This document shows, piece by piece, positions 1 through 6,688 of a stretch of DNA of 10,148 nt. A program made the translations under genes and the position numbers. This DNA is from Bacteroidales bacterium. GTDB lineage: Bacteria; Bacteroidota; Bacteroidia; Bacteroidales; UBA10428. Position 1 is the first letter of the stretch. The number at the start of each line of letters is the position of its first letter. The notes below the pieces were generated by a model. The model did not search any database. It was not told the DNA's origin and saw nothing but the letters and a program-made list of their open reading frames with translations. The stretch lies in the NCBI GenBank assembly GCA_030626465.1, contig DAOUOU010000094.1, positions 1 to 10,148 on the forward strand, given 5' to 3'.

Positions 1-571
1 CGAGAAGGCCAATGATTTACAAAAAGATGGAGCGTATCATTATTCAACAGAGCTTTGAAATACAAAATATCTCGGGTAGTCCGCGCAGTATCAAAGGGAA
101 AAGTGATACGATATATCCGTGAGTCAAGTTTTGAAATAATATCCTCACGATAGATCAGACCTACATCAATACCCCTATAATCCGGAGATTCAAAATGTAC
201 GATCTTATATCCGAATTTATCCAGAGGAGTATTCCAACATAGTTCTTTTAATGTATTGTGGTTCTCTATTTCTGCAAAACAAATTATTTCAGGAGGCTGT
301 TTTCCGCCAACAGCAGCAATTGTTTTGAATATGTTTATTGCTTTCCTGTGATATCTCGAGTAAGTCCAGTTTCGTTCATTCTGTGGCAAAAACTCTTCAT
401 CAGCATATAAACTGTCATCCTTACAGTAAAAAAAATTCCCAACATAATAAACCAAAACCCGCAATCTCCTCTCTCATCCGTAATATTCTCATGCGAGAAT
501 TGTCCCTGGCAAGAGCAAGTAAGGAAGACAAACAGATGAAATAGAACAGTTTGAATATGTTTTTTAGTCAT
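1..571 (-). pseudogene. Endonuclease/exonuclease/phosphatase (EEP) family protein, frameshifted, 3' end beyond window
   Basis: The minus-strand frame that starts with ATG at 571-569 encodes a hydrophobic signal-like N-terminus (MTKKHIQTVLFHLFVFLTCS...). It then loses similarity to any EEP protein. From about 461 down to position 1 another frame (codons such as CGG at 461-459) is open without stops. It reads like the Bacteroidota EEP family: PPEIICFAEIEN (the catalytic Glu motif), GIDVGLIYR and FVNHWPSR. The body frame has a stop at 476-474 and contains no Met, so it cannot be a separate ATG-initiated gene. The two frames join if the GA run at 466-475 carries two extra bases (or one base is missing). 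The first active-site motif, usually YNVENLFD, reads YYVGNFFY, so the metal/phosphate-side Asn is lost. The start overlaps the end of the beta-helix lipoprotein gene by 8 bp, so the two were probably co-translated. A sequencing or assembly error could explain the frameshift but not the eroded motif. Confidence 0.75.
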
Positions 572-2042
572 AACGTTCATAAGCACCAAGATCAGGATAG
601 CCATCAGTAATTCGACTATTCCCCAGGAAATCATGCTCCAGAAAAGGAATACCCTGAATGATCTCCATACTGCCTGAATCCTGAGCAGGTGATAATGTAT
701 CAAGCTGAAAATCATACATACCCCTTGCAATACTATCGTTAATAAAATTCGGATGTTCGTTTAAGATAACTGCGCTAAAGTGCCCGGCATCCCTATAGTC
801 AAGAGAATCTGCATGATTTTTAAGGAGACAATGATCGAATTTGTAGATAAATGCTGCAGAAGTCACACTATCGTACTTGATCTCCTCCGTTCGCGTACCA
901 TAGATTATTGAATTCCTGATATTCAGATTCAAGTCTCTTTCCAGCACTGCATCCACAATTCTGAAATCATCATCGAGATCAACCCAGTTGTACTTATTAG
1001 AAAAATAAAGCGATGGGTAGGCCCGACTCTTATACCCTCCCTGATAGTAACCCGGATAATAAGCCGAAATATTTGAAACCGTGCAATGAAAAAAATTGTA
1101 AGTGCCTCCCATGAATAATCCGAGTGCAATCATTCCACAGTCAGCTATTATTGTATTGTACGCATCAATATTGCCACCAAAAGAATAGATGCCCAGAGAA
1201 GCCGAATTGAGAATCATACAATTACGAAGCTCGATTGATGACTTTGTCTTTAAATCGGGGAAACCTACCTGCAATCCTGCATTGGCATTTTTGATCACAA
1301 CGTATTCAAGGAGATTATCCGTACTTCCGGGATGTATGAAAATAGTACCCCATTGTCCGGCTGAATTTTCATAATCTCCATCAAATCGTGCACTTGTAAA
1401 AAGGATGGGATCTTCAAGAGTACCCCTTGCTTCAAGACGACCCCAAACCAAAAGACTGGAGTAGTTGTTTAAGTATATAATTGTGCCTGGATCAATGGTC
1501 AGAACCTCTGAAGAATCAATAGCAACATTCTCTACAATCAGATAAGGTTTTTCACTTGTCCACGTTTGTGTTTCAATGATTTCATTTCTGAAAAGTTTTA
1601 CATCCTGTCCGTAGGCTATTAGCTTTACATCCTGAAAATTGCTATTTGTAATACATACCACAGAATCCTTTACGACTAAAGGATTGTTTTCATTTAATGG
1701 ATCGATTGTCACCTCAACAAATACATAAATACTGTCATTCCCCGGTATGATTATGTTATTGTGATTATCGCCTTTTACCCCATCAACATTTAATCTGTAG
1801 AACGATGATGTGCCACCCCCCAGATACAATTCAGAAATTTTTATTGGTTGTTGATAGGTATTATATATTTTAAACCGCTTAGTAACTGAGCCAAGAGTAG
1901 TAAGAATAGTATCGAAGTAAACGGTATCGGTTGAAAAATACAGGTATGTGTTTTTGTCTTTAATCAATTCTTCATCTTTACAGGACAGGATGATTAACAC
2001 TGTAATAATCGTAAGACCAATAGTTTTGAAAATATACTTCAT
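564..2042 (-). CDS. Surface-exposed lipoprotein with right-handed parallel beta-helix repeats
   Basis: The 492-residue product starts with a lipoprotein signal peptide, with lipobox LILSC and Cys21 as the lipidated residue. The residues after Cys21 are Lys-Asp-Glu-Glu. This matches the K-(D/E)2 lipoprotein export signal known from Bacteroidota, so it is probably carried to the outer face of the outer membrane. Residues of about 25-150 form a beta-rich N-terminal domain. From about residue 165 onward it reads like the parallel beta-helix family: IDPGTIIYLNNYSSLLVWG, then LEARGTLEDPILFTSARFD, AGQWGTIFI, LLEYVVIKNANAGLQV and NSIIYGT, in which short strands alternate with Asn/Gly turns. The C-terminus (LEHDFLGNSRITDGYPDLGAYER) is the conserved tail of such proteins. 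It ends in the start codon region of the downstream EEP gene. No catalytic residues can be assigned; it may bind or process polysaccharide or serve as a structural surface protein. Confidence 0.85.
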   Translation of the reverse strand: MKYIFKTIGLTIITVLIILSCKDEELIKDKNTYLYFSTDTVYFDTILTTLGSVTKRFKIYNTYQQPIKISELYLGGGTSSFYRLNVDGVKGDNHNNIIIPGNDSIYVFVEVTIDPLNENNPLVVKDSVVCITNSNFQDVKLIAYGQDVKLFRNEIIETQTWTSEKPYLIVENVAIDSSEVLTIDPGTIIYLNNYSSLLVWGRLEARGTLEDPILFTSARFDGDYENSAGQWGTIFIHPGSTDNLLEYVVIKNANAGLQVGFPDLKTKSSIELRNCMILNSASLGIYSFGGNIDAYNTIIADCGMIALGLFMGGTYNFFHCTVSNISAYYPGYYQGGYKSRAYPSLYFSNKYNWVDLDDDFRIVDAVLERDLNLNIRNSIIYGTRTEEIKYDSVTSAAFIYKFDHCLLKNHADSLDYRDAGHFSAVILNEHPNFINDSIARGMYDFQLDTLSPAQDSGSMEIIQGIPFLEHDFLGNSRITDGYPDLGAYERYD

Positions 2043-2055
2043 TCAGAAATTTTTG

Positions 2056-2063
2056 CAAATGTA
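2056..2063 (-). promoter_or_regulatory. Candidate Bacteroidota -7 element (TACATTTG) for the lipoprotein gene
   Basis: Read on the minus strand this is TACATTTG, an exact match to the Bacteroidota housekeeping -7 consensus TAnnTTTG. It would start transcription about 7 nt before the ATG at 2042, giving an almost leaderless mRNA. No convincing -33 TTG lies at the usual distance (about 19-21 bp upstream), so the call is tentative. The rest of the 183-bp divergent region (2043-2225) is very AT-rich and shows no clear promoter for the acetyltransferase gene. Confidence 0.3.
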
Positions 2064-2225
2064 AATACTTTGATGAACAATTTATTAATTAAACGTATAT
2101 CTTGAATGATGATTGTATCGATTGTACTTTTTGAAAATAATTTAATTACCCTTATAATTTTAATATATCTTTATTAAATTTATTATGGTTTATTTAAGCG
2201 TCAAACACGATAAGTTATTTTTCAT

Positions 2226-2726
2226 ATGGAAATAAAACAAGCTTCACTCGGCGACCTTGCTGATGTTCTTTTCCTTCTCAGGGATTGTATTACTGATATG
2301 AACACAAACGGTCTGAAACAATGGAATAGTGCATATCCGGGTACAGAGATAATGAAAAATGATGTAGAAAAGGGCACACTTTATATTTTTACTGATTTAG
2401 GGATTGCAAAAGGAATGATCAATCTTTCAGATGAAATTCCGGATGAGTACAAAGAAATTAACTGGAAGGGGAAATCAGATAAGATACTATACATAAATCG
2501 ATTTGCCGTAAACCCGATTTGGAAAAATACAGATATAGCAGAGCAACTAATGGCCTTTGCTGAAAAATATGCCAAAGAAAATAAATTCTCAGGTATTAGA
2601 TTAGATGTACTTGATAGTTATCCGGTAGACAATAGTTTCTTTACTTCAAAGGAGTATGACTTCGCTGGCGAATTCCATTCTTCTTTTCAGAAAATACCTT
2701 ACTCCTGCTACGAAAAAAACCTGTAA
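2226..2726 (+). CDS. GNAT-like N-acetyltransferase with an altered acetyl-CoA loop
   Basis: The 166-residue product has the layout of a small GNAT acetyltransferase. The N-terminal helix region is IKQASLGDLADVLFLLRDCI, followed by the substrate segment NGLKQWNSAYP. A central strand GIAKGMINL and the strand ILYINRFAVNP lead into the acetyl-CoA-binding loop, and the C-terminal part FSGIRLDVLDSYPVDNSFF...YDFAGEF completes the fold. Family members acetylate amines or protein N-termini; the substrate here is unknown. The loop normally reads Q/R-x-x-G-x-G/A, but here it is Lys100-Asn-Thr-Asp103-Ile-Ala105: the first Gly is Asp and the Gln/Arg is Lys. This may weaken cofactor binding. The gene stands alone, divergent from the lipoprotein gene, and its stop codon lies inside a terminator hairpin. 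The start at 2226 puts the family's usual IRKA-type beginning at residue 3. Confidence 0.75.
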   Translation: MEIKQASLGDLADVLFLLRDCITDMNTNGLKQWNSAYPGTEIMKNDVEKGTLYIFTDLGIAKGMINLSDEIPDEYKEINWKGKSDKILYINRFAVNPIWKNTDIAEQLMAFAEKYAKENKFSGIRLDVLDSYPVDNSFFTSKEYDFAGEFHSSFQKIPYSCYEKNL

Positions 2727-2743
2727 TCCAAAGATTACAGGTT
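2718..2743. terminator. Bidirectional intrinsic terminator between convergent genes
   Basis: A perfect 11-bp stem (AACCTGTAATC at 2718-2728 and GATTACAGGTT at 2733-2743) closes a 4-nt loop, CAAA. On the plus strand it is followed by a T-rich tract (TTCTTCTTATCTTTCTTTT), suited to end the acetyltransferase transcript. On the minus strand, after the tolC-like gene ending at 2770, the stem runs into seven consecutive T residues (2719-2713), which is the better terminator form. The acetyltransferase stop codon (2724-2726) sits inside the left arm. Confidence 0.85.
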
Positions 2744-2769
2744 CTTCTTATCTTTCTTTTATTTGCCTT

Positions 2770-4098
2770 TTATAGAGTAATTGGAATTCCACGGTAAAAG
2801 TCTAAGATCTTTACTGCAAAAATATATTCGTACTTTGCCTGCAGCAAATCAGATTCAGCCTTAATATAATTATTCTTTGCTATGTTATATTCAACTGAAT
2901 TTACTATGCCAACATTATACTTTTGTTCAGTATAATGAAATGATTCGCGATAAGAGTTCACAGCTTCAATGGATGAGTTATATTTTTCACTTGCTGATAA
3001 AGCATCATTGTGTGATTGCTGAATATTTTTATACAACTGTTGTTTAACCTGATCAAATGAATATTCAGCATCATAGACACGAACTTTGGCGTTGCTAATG
3101 GCATTGTTCACATACCAGTTGTTAAAAATGGGTACGCTGATGCCAAGTAAAAGAGTGGAATTTGCATTACCATCTAATTGATCAGAGTATGAGATACCTA
3201 AGGTATCTTTAAAATAAGAAGAAAACCCAGTTCCCCAGGTTCCGTTGACATACAGTTGAGGGCTTCTTCTACCCTTTTGAATAGCGAGATCTCTTTCGTA
3301 ACTCATCAATTCGTATTCTGCTCCTTTTATGTGTGGCAGATAAGTAAGCGCATCATTATATACTTCACCTGCAGTTGCAATTGGACTTGTTAAATCCGGT
3401 TCAACCGTATCAGGAAGGATAATCTCAAAACCACTAACAGAATCCAGATCAAGCAATTGAGTTAAATTCAAATAAGCAAGATTTAGATTGTTCTGAGCAT
3501 TAGTGACGTTTAATTTCTCGCTTGCCAGTTGTGCCTGGATCTCCATTAGATCACCCTTAGCTGAACTTCCTGCATCAACTAGTTTGGTTGTCCTGTCAAC
3601 TTGTAGTTCAGTTACTTTCATCTGATTCATGTTAATCTGTAACAATTCTTCCGCAAACAATATGTTCAGATATGCTGATGCTATATTTAAAGTAATTTCT
3701 ATTTTTTCTTTTTCTACATTTTGGATGCTTGCAAGCATAATGTATTCATTCTTTTTAATGTTATTAAAAGTTTGTAACCCATTAAAAAGATTTAAATTGG
3801 CTGAAACACCAAAGTTATCATTCAGTGTATTGCTTTGAATAAAATCGTTAGTAAATGGGTCTATTTGTCTGCCAAAATTATATGTTCGTGAAGCGCCTGC
3901 ATTTAAATCGGGAGCAATGTTTAATTTTGATTGAAAGTAATTGTTATCTGCTATCTCCGACTGTAATTCAGTGCGCTTTATCTGCAGGTTATTGGCATGG
4001 GCATAATTGATACAATCTTCAAGTGTCCATATTGTCTGTGAATAACCCGCTAGTTGAAAAATTAGGAATAGAATAAGGAGTAAATAGTTAATTTTCAT
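2770..4098 (-). CDS. TolC-family outer-membrane efflux protein
   Basis: The 442-residue product is the usual length for the family. It has a Sec signal peptide (MKINYLLLILFLIFQLAGYS, probable cleavage before Gln21) and then TIWTLEDCINYAHANNLQI, the typical start of the first outer-membrane-efflux repeat. Two repeats follow, rich in Asn/Gln-containing helices and heptads (for example LQVDRTTKLVDAGSSAKGDL and YTEQKYNVGIVNSVEYNIA). These are the hallmarks of a TolC-like trimeric barrel with a periplasmic tunnel. It would form the exit duct for an ABC or RND pump. It is the last gene of a minus-strand operon, 30 bp after the 90-residue gene and behind the ABC ATPase, and ends at a strong hairpin. 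The family assignment is secure; the substrate is unknown. Confidence 0.93.
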   Translation of the reverse strand: MKINYLLLILFLIFQLAGYSQTIWTLEDCINYAHANNLQIKRTELQSEIADNNYFQSKLNIAPDLNAGASRTYNFGRQIDPFTNDFIQSNTLNDNFGVSANLNLFNGLQTFNNIKKNEYIMLASIQNVEKEKIEITLNIASAYLNILFAEELLQINMNQMKVTELQVDRTTKLVDAGSSAKGDLMEIQAQLASEKLNVTNAQNNLNLAYLNLTQLLDLDSVSGFEIILPDTVEPDLTSPIATAGEVYNDALTYLPHIKGAEYELMSYERDLAIQKGRRSPQLYVNGTWGTGFSSYFKDTLGISYSDQLDGNANSTLLLGISVPIFNNWYVNNAISNAKVRVYDAEYSFDQVKQQLYKNIQQSHNDALSASEKYNSSIEAVNSYRESFHYTEQKYNVGIVNSVEYNIAKNNYIKAESDLLQAKYEYIFAVKILDFYRGIPITL

Positions 4099-4128
4099 GG
4101 TATTAATATTATTTATGAATGATAAGAT

Positions 4129-4401
4129 CTACTTTTTATATCGATACAATAACTGAACGTAATTTGAACCCTCATTTGAATCCAGTATCTGAATTAACTC
4201 CCAGTCAGGATCATAAGCTTTTATCATTTCACGCAGTAAATTTATTTTTTCATTCGTACCGGGTTTTTTCTTCTCGGGTGGAGCTAATGCAAACGACTCA
4301 ATCCTGTATTTCAATACCCTTTTACGTTCAGATATTCTGATCTCAACTTCTGCTATTTCGTTGTCTTTAAGGTCTGTAAATGGTAAACAAACTTCCTTCA
4401 T
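4129..4401 (-). CDS. Unrecognised 90-residue protein between ABC ATPase and TolC genes
   Basis: I do not recognise this family. The product has no signal peptide, membrane segment or Cys pair (one Cys, residue 5), so it is probably cytosolic. By eye it could fold as an N-terminal beta-hairpin (VEIRISERKRVLKYRIESF), then a charged Pro/Lys linker (PPEKKKPGTNEK), an amphipathic helix (INLLREMIKAYD) and a C-terminal beta-hairpin (WELIQILD...NYVQLLYRYKK). It starts 2 bp after the ATPase stop and ends 30 bp before the TolC start, so it is co-transcribed and probably translationally coupled to the ATPase. The start at 4401 is the only reasonable ATG. It could be a small accessory or regulator of the transporter, but that rests only on position. 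Confidence 0.7.
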   Translation of the reverse strand: MKEVCLPFTDLKDNEIAEVEIRISERKRVLKYRIESFALAPPEKKKPGTNEKINLLREMIKAYDPDWELIQILDSNEGSNYVQLLYRYKK

Positions 4402-4403
4402 AG

Positions 4404-5105
4404 TTAACTTATTTTCACGGCTTTTCTTATGTTCTCTGTAACGATGTGGCCATCAAAAAGCTGAATAATACGGTGAGCCTTGTCAGCATCTGCAGGTGAA
4501 TGCGTTACCATTACTATTGTTGTACCATCGGAGTTAAGCTGAGAAAGCAGATTCATGATTTCCTCCCCGTTCACTGAATCCAAATTTCCGGTCGGCTCAT
4601 CTGCAAATATTATTTTAGGATTTGATATCACGGCTCTTGCAATGGCCACTCTTTGTTGCTGTCCCCCTGAAAGCTGTTGAGGAAAGTTTTTTCTCCTATG
4701 CGTAATTTTCACTTGTTCAAGTACTTTACTAACTCGTTTTCTTCTTTCCGATGCTGATACTCCCATGTAAAGTAATGGCAATTCAACATTATGATAGATC
4801 GTCAATTCGTCAATCAGGTTAAAGCTTTGAAAAACAAATCCAATCTGACCTCTTCGAAGCCTTGTCCTTTTCACTTCGCTTAACTGGGATACTTCCTGTC
4901 CATCGAACCAGTATTTGCCATTTGTAGGTATGTCAAGAAGTCCAAGTATATTCAACAAAGTTGTCTTTCCGCATCCGGAAGGACCCATTACTGCAACATA
5001 CTCGCCCTGTTCAACTGCTAAATTGACTCTGTTAAGGGCGATAGTCTCAACTTCATCTGACCTAAATACTTTTGTAAGTTCTTCAGTGCGTAACATATTA
5101 ATCAT
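4404..5105 (-). CDS. ABC transporter ATP-binding protein, MacB/LolD type
   Basis: This is a 233-residue stand-alone nucleotide-binding subunit. Motifs in order are Walker A GPSGCGKTT (residues 41-49), Q-loop FVFQSFNLIDELT, ABC signature LSGGQQQR (about 143-150), Walker B IIFADEPTGNLDS with the catalytic Glu, and the H-loop His in MVTHS. The text around the Q-loop and ETIALNRVNL place it in the MacB/LolD/FtsE group, which pairs with FtsX-like permeases rather than drug exporters of the fused type. It hydrolyses ATP on the inner face of the membrane. Translation may begin at the second Met (5096), since MLRTEELTKVF matches the usual family start better than MINMLRT. It is the first gene of the operon with the 90-residue gene and tolC-like gene, behind a candidate sigma-54 promoter. 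No partner permease or adaptor is encoded in the window. Confidence 0.93.
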   Translation of the reverse strand: MINMLRTEELTKVFRSDEVETIALNRVNLAVEQGEYVAVMGPSGCGKTTLLNILGLLDIPTNGKYWFDGQEVSQLSEVKRTRLRRGQIGFVFQSFNLIDELTIYHNVELPLLYMGVSASERRKRVSKVLEQVKITHRRKNFPQQLSGGQQQRVAIARAVISNPKIIFADEPTGNLDSVNGEEIMNLLSQLNSDGTTIVMVTHSPADADKAHRIIQLFDGHIVTENIRKAVKIS

Positions 5106-5132
5106 TAAAACATTGAAAGTCTGTCCAGAATA

Positions 5133-5148
5133 ATCATTTTTCGTGCCA
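5133..5148 (-). promoter_or_regulatory. Candidate sigma-54 (-24/-12) promoter for the ABC operon
   Basis: The minus strand reads TGGCACGAAAAATGAT. The -24 block TGGCACG is a perfect match to the sigma-54 consensus. The -12 block is ATGAT against TTGCW, with the GG-to-G spacing exactly right. The usual GC at -12 is GA. Transcription would start near 5123, leaving a leader of about 18-27 nt before the ATPase start. A sigma-54 activator is encoded divergently, which strengthens the call. Confidence 0.65.
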
Positions 5149-5177
5149 CAGACATCATCTTCTTGAAATAGTGTGTT

Positions 5178-5232
5178 TTACAACATTTATTTAAATTAGA
5201 GGTTGTACGAAAATGCTACAAAAACAGTACGA
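5178..5232. promoter_or_regulatory. Candidate upstream activator sites (TTGTA/TACAA half-sites)
   Basis: Half-sites occur as TACAA (5179-5183), TTGTA (5203-5207) and TACAA (5217-5221). They form the inverted repeats TACAAC-N17-GTTGTA and TTGTA-N9-TACAA. GTACGA is also directly repeated at 5205-5210 and 5227-5232, 22 bp apart (about two helical turns). The cluster lies roughly 55-110 bp upstream of the predicted sigma-54 start site, where enhancer-binding activators bind. It is also just upstream of the regulator's own promoter, so it could serve both directions. The assignment is by position and symmetry only. Confidence 0.35.
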
Positions 5233-5257
5233 TTCCGAACAATTAAAAATTAATAAT

Positions 5258-5265
5258 TACATTTG
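5258..5265 (+). promoter_or_regulatory. Candidate Bacteroidota -7 element (TACATTTG) for the regulator operon
   Basis: This is an exact match to TAnnTTTG, 46 bp before the regulator's ATG, predicting a leader of about 40 nt. No clear -33 TTG is seen around 5235, so basal expression could be weak or activator-dependent. Confidence 0.4.
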
Positions 5266-5311
5266 TTAGGTGTGCTATTAATAATACTAACTTTTTTAAG
5301 TCTATCATCAA

Positions 5312-6688
5312 ATGGCAGAACAATTAGGTCGAATTTTAGCAATTGATGACAATGAAGATATACTTTTTGCTCTAAAGTTGCTATTAAAATCTACTGTTGA
5401 AAAAATAACTACTGTCAGTACACCTGAAAAGATTCCCGGATTACTTAAATCAGAGGATTATGATGTCATTCTCCTGGATATGAACTTCACCAAAGATGCT
5501 AGCAGTGGACAGGAAGGTTTCGACTGGCTGAGCCGGATACTGGAAATAGACCCGTTGGCAGTAGTAGTATTTATTACAGCCTATGGTGATGCTGAGAAAG
5601 CTGTGAAGGCTATTAAAGCGGGTGCCACGGATTTTGTTTTGAAACCCTGGCAAAATGAAAAGCTTCTTGCTACGTTATCATCAGCAATTAAACTTCGAAA
5701 ATCTAAGCTGGAAGCAGGGCAACTTCGTACCCGTCAGAAAGAACTCTCTGATATCATTGACAAACCTTTCCATGAATTTGTAGGTTCCTCGCCGGAAATG
5801 GATGAAGTATTTGATACGATCAATAAAGTAGCGAAGACTGATGCAAACGTATTAATACTTGGGAAGAATGGTACTGGAAAAGAACTTGTCGCAAGAGCAT
5901 TGCATAGAAATTCTCAAAGGAAAGATGAAGTATTTGTAAGTGTTGATATGGGATCAATAACTGAAACTCTCTTTGAAAGTGAATTGTTTGGCTATGTGAA
6001 AGGAGCTTTTACCGATGCAAAGAATGATAAACCCGGCAGGTTTGAAGTCGCCTCAAAAGGCACTCTTTTTCTCGATGAAATCGGAAATCTTTCTTTAGCA
6101 TCGCAAGCCAAACTACTTACAGCCATTGAGCGCCGGGAAGTAATTAAAGTAGGTGCAACAAAGCAAACACCAATAGATGTTCGTGTGATATGCGCAACAA
6201 ACAATGACATTTATCAAATGGTAGAGGATGAAAATTTTAGACAGGATTTGTTATATCGTATCAACACAGTTGAAATTCACTTACCTCCTTTACGTGACCG
6301 GACAGGTGATATAATACTTCTGGCGAATCATTTCATGAAGATATATGCAAAAAAATACAAAAAGAGTATTTCAACTATTAGTCAATCAGCATTGAGTAAA
6401 TTGAATCATTATAACTGGCCAGGCAATGTCAGAGAGTTGCAACATGCTCTTGAACGGGCAATAATTATGTGTGAGACACACAGCCTGGAGCTGGATGATT
6501 TCTTTTTCTCAGTATCGAAGAAAAAACAAGAGGATGTGGCATTGGATACATACAACCTGGATGATGTTGAAAGAAAAATAATTGTCAAAGTACTGAAACA
6601 AAACCAGGGCAATATTACACAAGCTGCTAAAGAACTTGGATTAACACGCACTTCACTGTACCGAAGAATGGAGAAATATGATCTTTAA
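5312..6688 (+). CDS. Sigma-54-dependent response regulator (NtrC family)
   Basis: The 458-residue product has the full three-domain layout. The receiver domain (about 5-120) has the acidic pair Asp12/Asp13, phosphoacceptor Asp56 (VILLDMNF), Thr89 and Lys111. The AAA+ domain (about 156-390) has Walker A GKNGTGKE (184-191), Walker B LFLDEIG (Asp255/Glu256) and the arginine-finger segment RQDLLYRIN...PPLRDR. A C-terminal Fis-type helix-turn-helix is at about 415-456 (ITQAAKELGLTRTSLYRRM). The sigma-54-contacting loop reads GAFTDA (231-236) rather than GAFTGA. When phosphorylated it should bind upstream sites and open sigma-54 promoters. Its likely target is the divergent ABC operon. It overlaps the next gene, its probable kinase, by 11 bp, so the two are made together. 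Confidence 0.95.
   Translation: MAEQLGRILAIDDNEDILFALKLLLKSTVEKITTVSTPEKIPGLLKSEDYDVILLDMNFTKDASSGQEGFDWLSRILEIDPLAVVVFITAYGDAEKAVKAIKAGATDFVLKPWQNEKLLATLSSAIKLRKSKLEAGQLRTRQKELSDIIDKPFHEFVGSSPEMDEVFDTINKVAKTDANVLILGKNGTGKELVARALHRNSQRKDEVFVSVDMGSITETLFESELFGYVKGAFTDAKNDKPGRFEVASKGTLFLDEIGNLSLASQAKLLTAIERREVIKVGATKQTPIDVRVICATNNDIYQMVEDENFRQDLLYRINTVEIHLPPLRDRTGDIILLANHFMKIYAKKYKKSISTISQSALSKLNHYNWPGNVRELQHALERAIIMCETHSLELDDFFFSVSKKKQEDVALDTYNLDDVERKIIVKVLKQNQGNITQAAKELGLTRTSLYRRMEKYDL

Noticed and set aside
338..544. 68-codon plus-strand open frame
   Set aside because: Antisense to the EEP gene, with no domain-like sequence; shadow.
335..730. 131-codon minus-strand open frame
   Set aside because: Its first half is an out-of-frame shadow of the lipoprotein gene. 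Only the part from ATG 571-569 is meaningful, as the N-terminus of the frameshifted EEP gene; after about 460 it leaves the conserved frame.
1801..1820. TGGCAC string on the minus strand resembling a sigma-54 -24 box
   Set aside because: Lies inside the lipoprotein coding sequence and lacks a matching -12 element at the right spacing.
4119..4340. 73-codon plus-strand open frame
   Set aside because: Antisense to the 90-residue gene. The opposite strand has operon spacing and better coding character.
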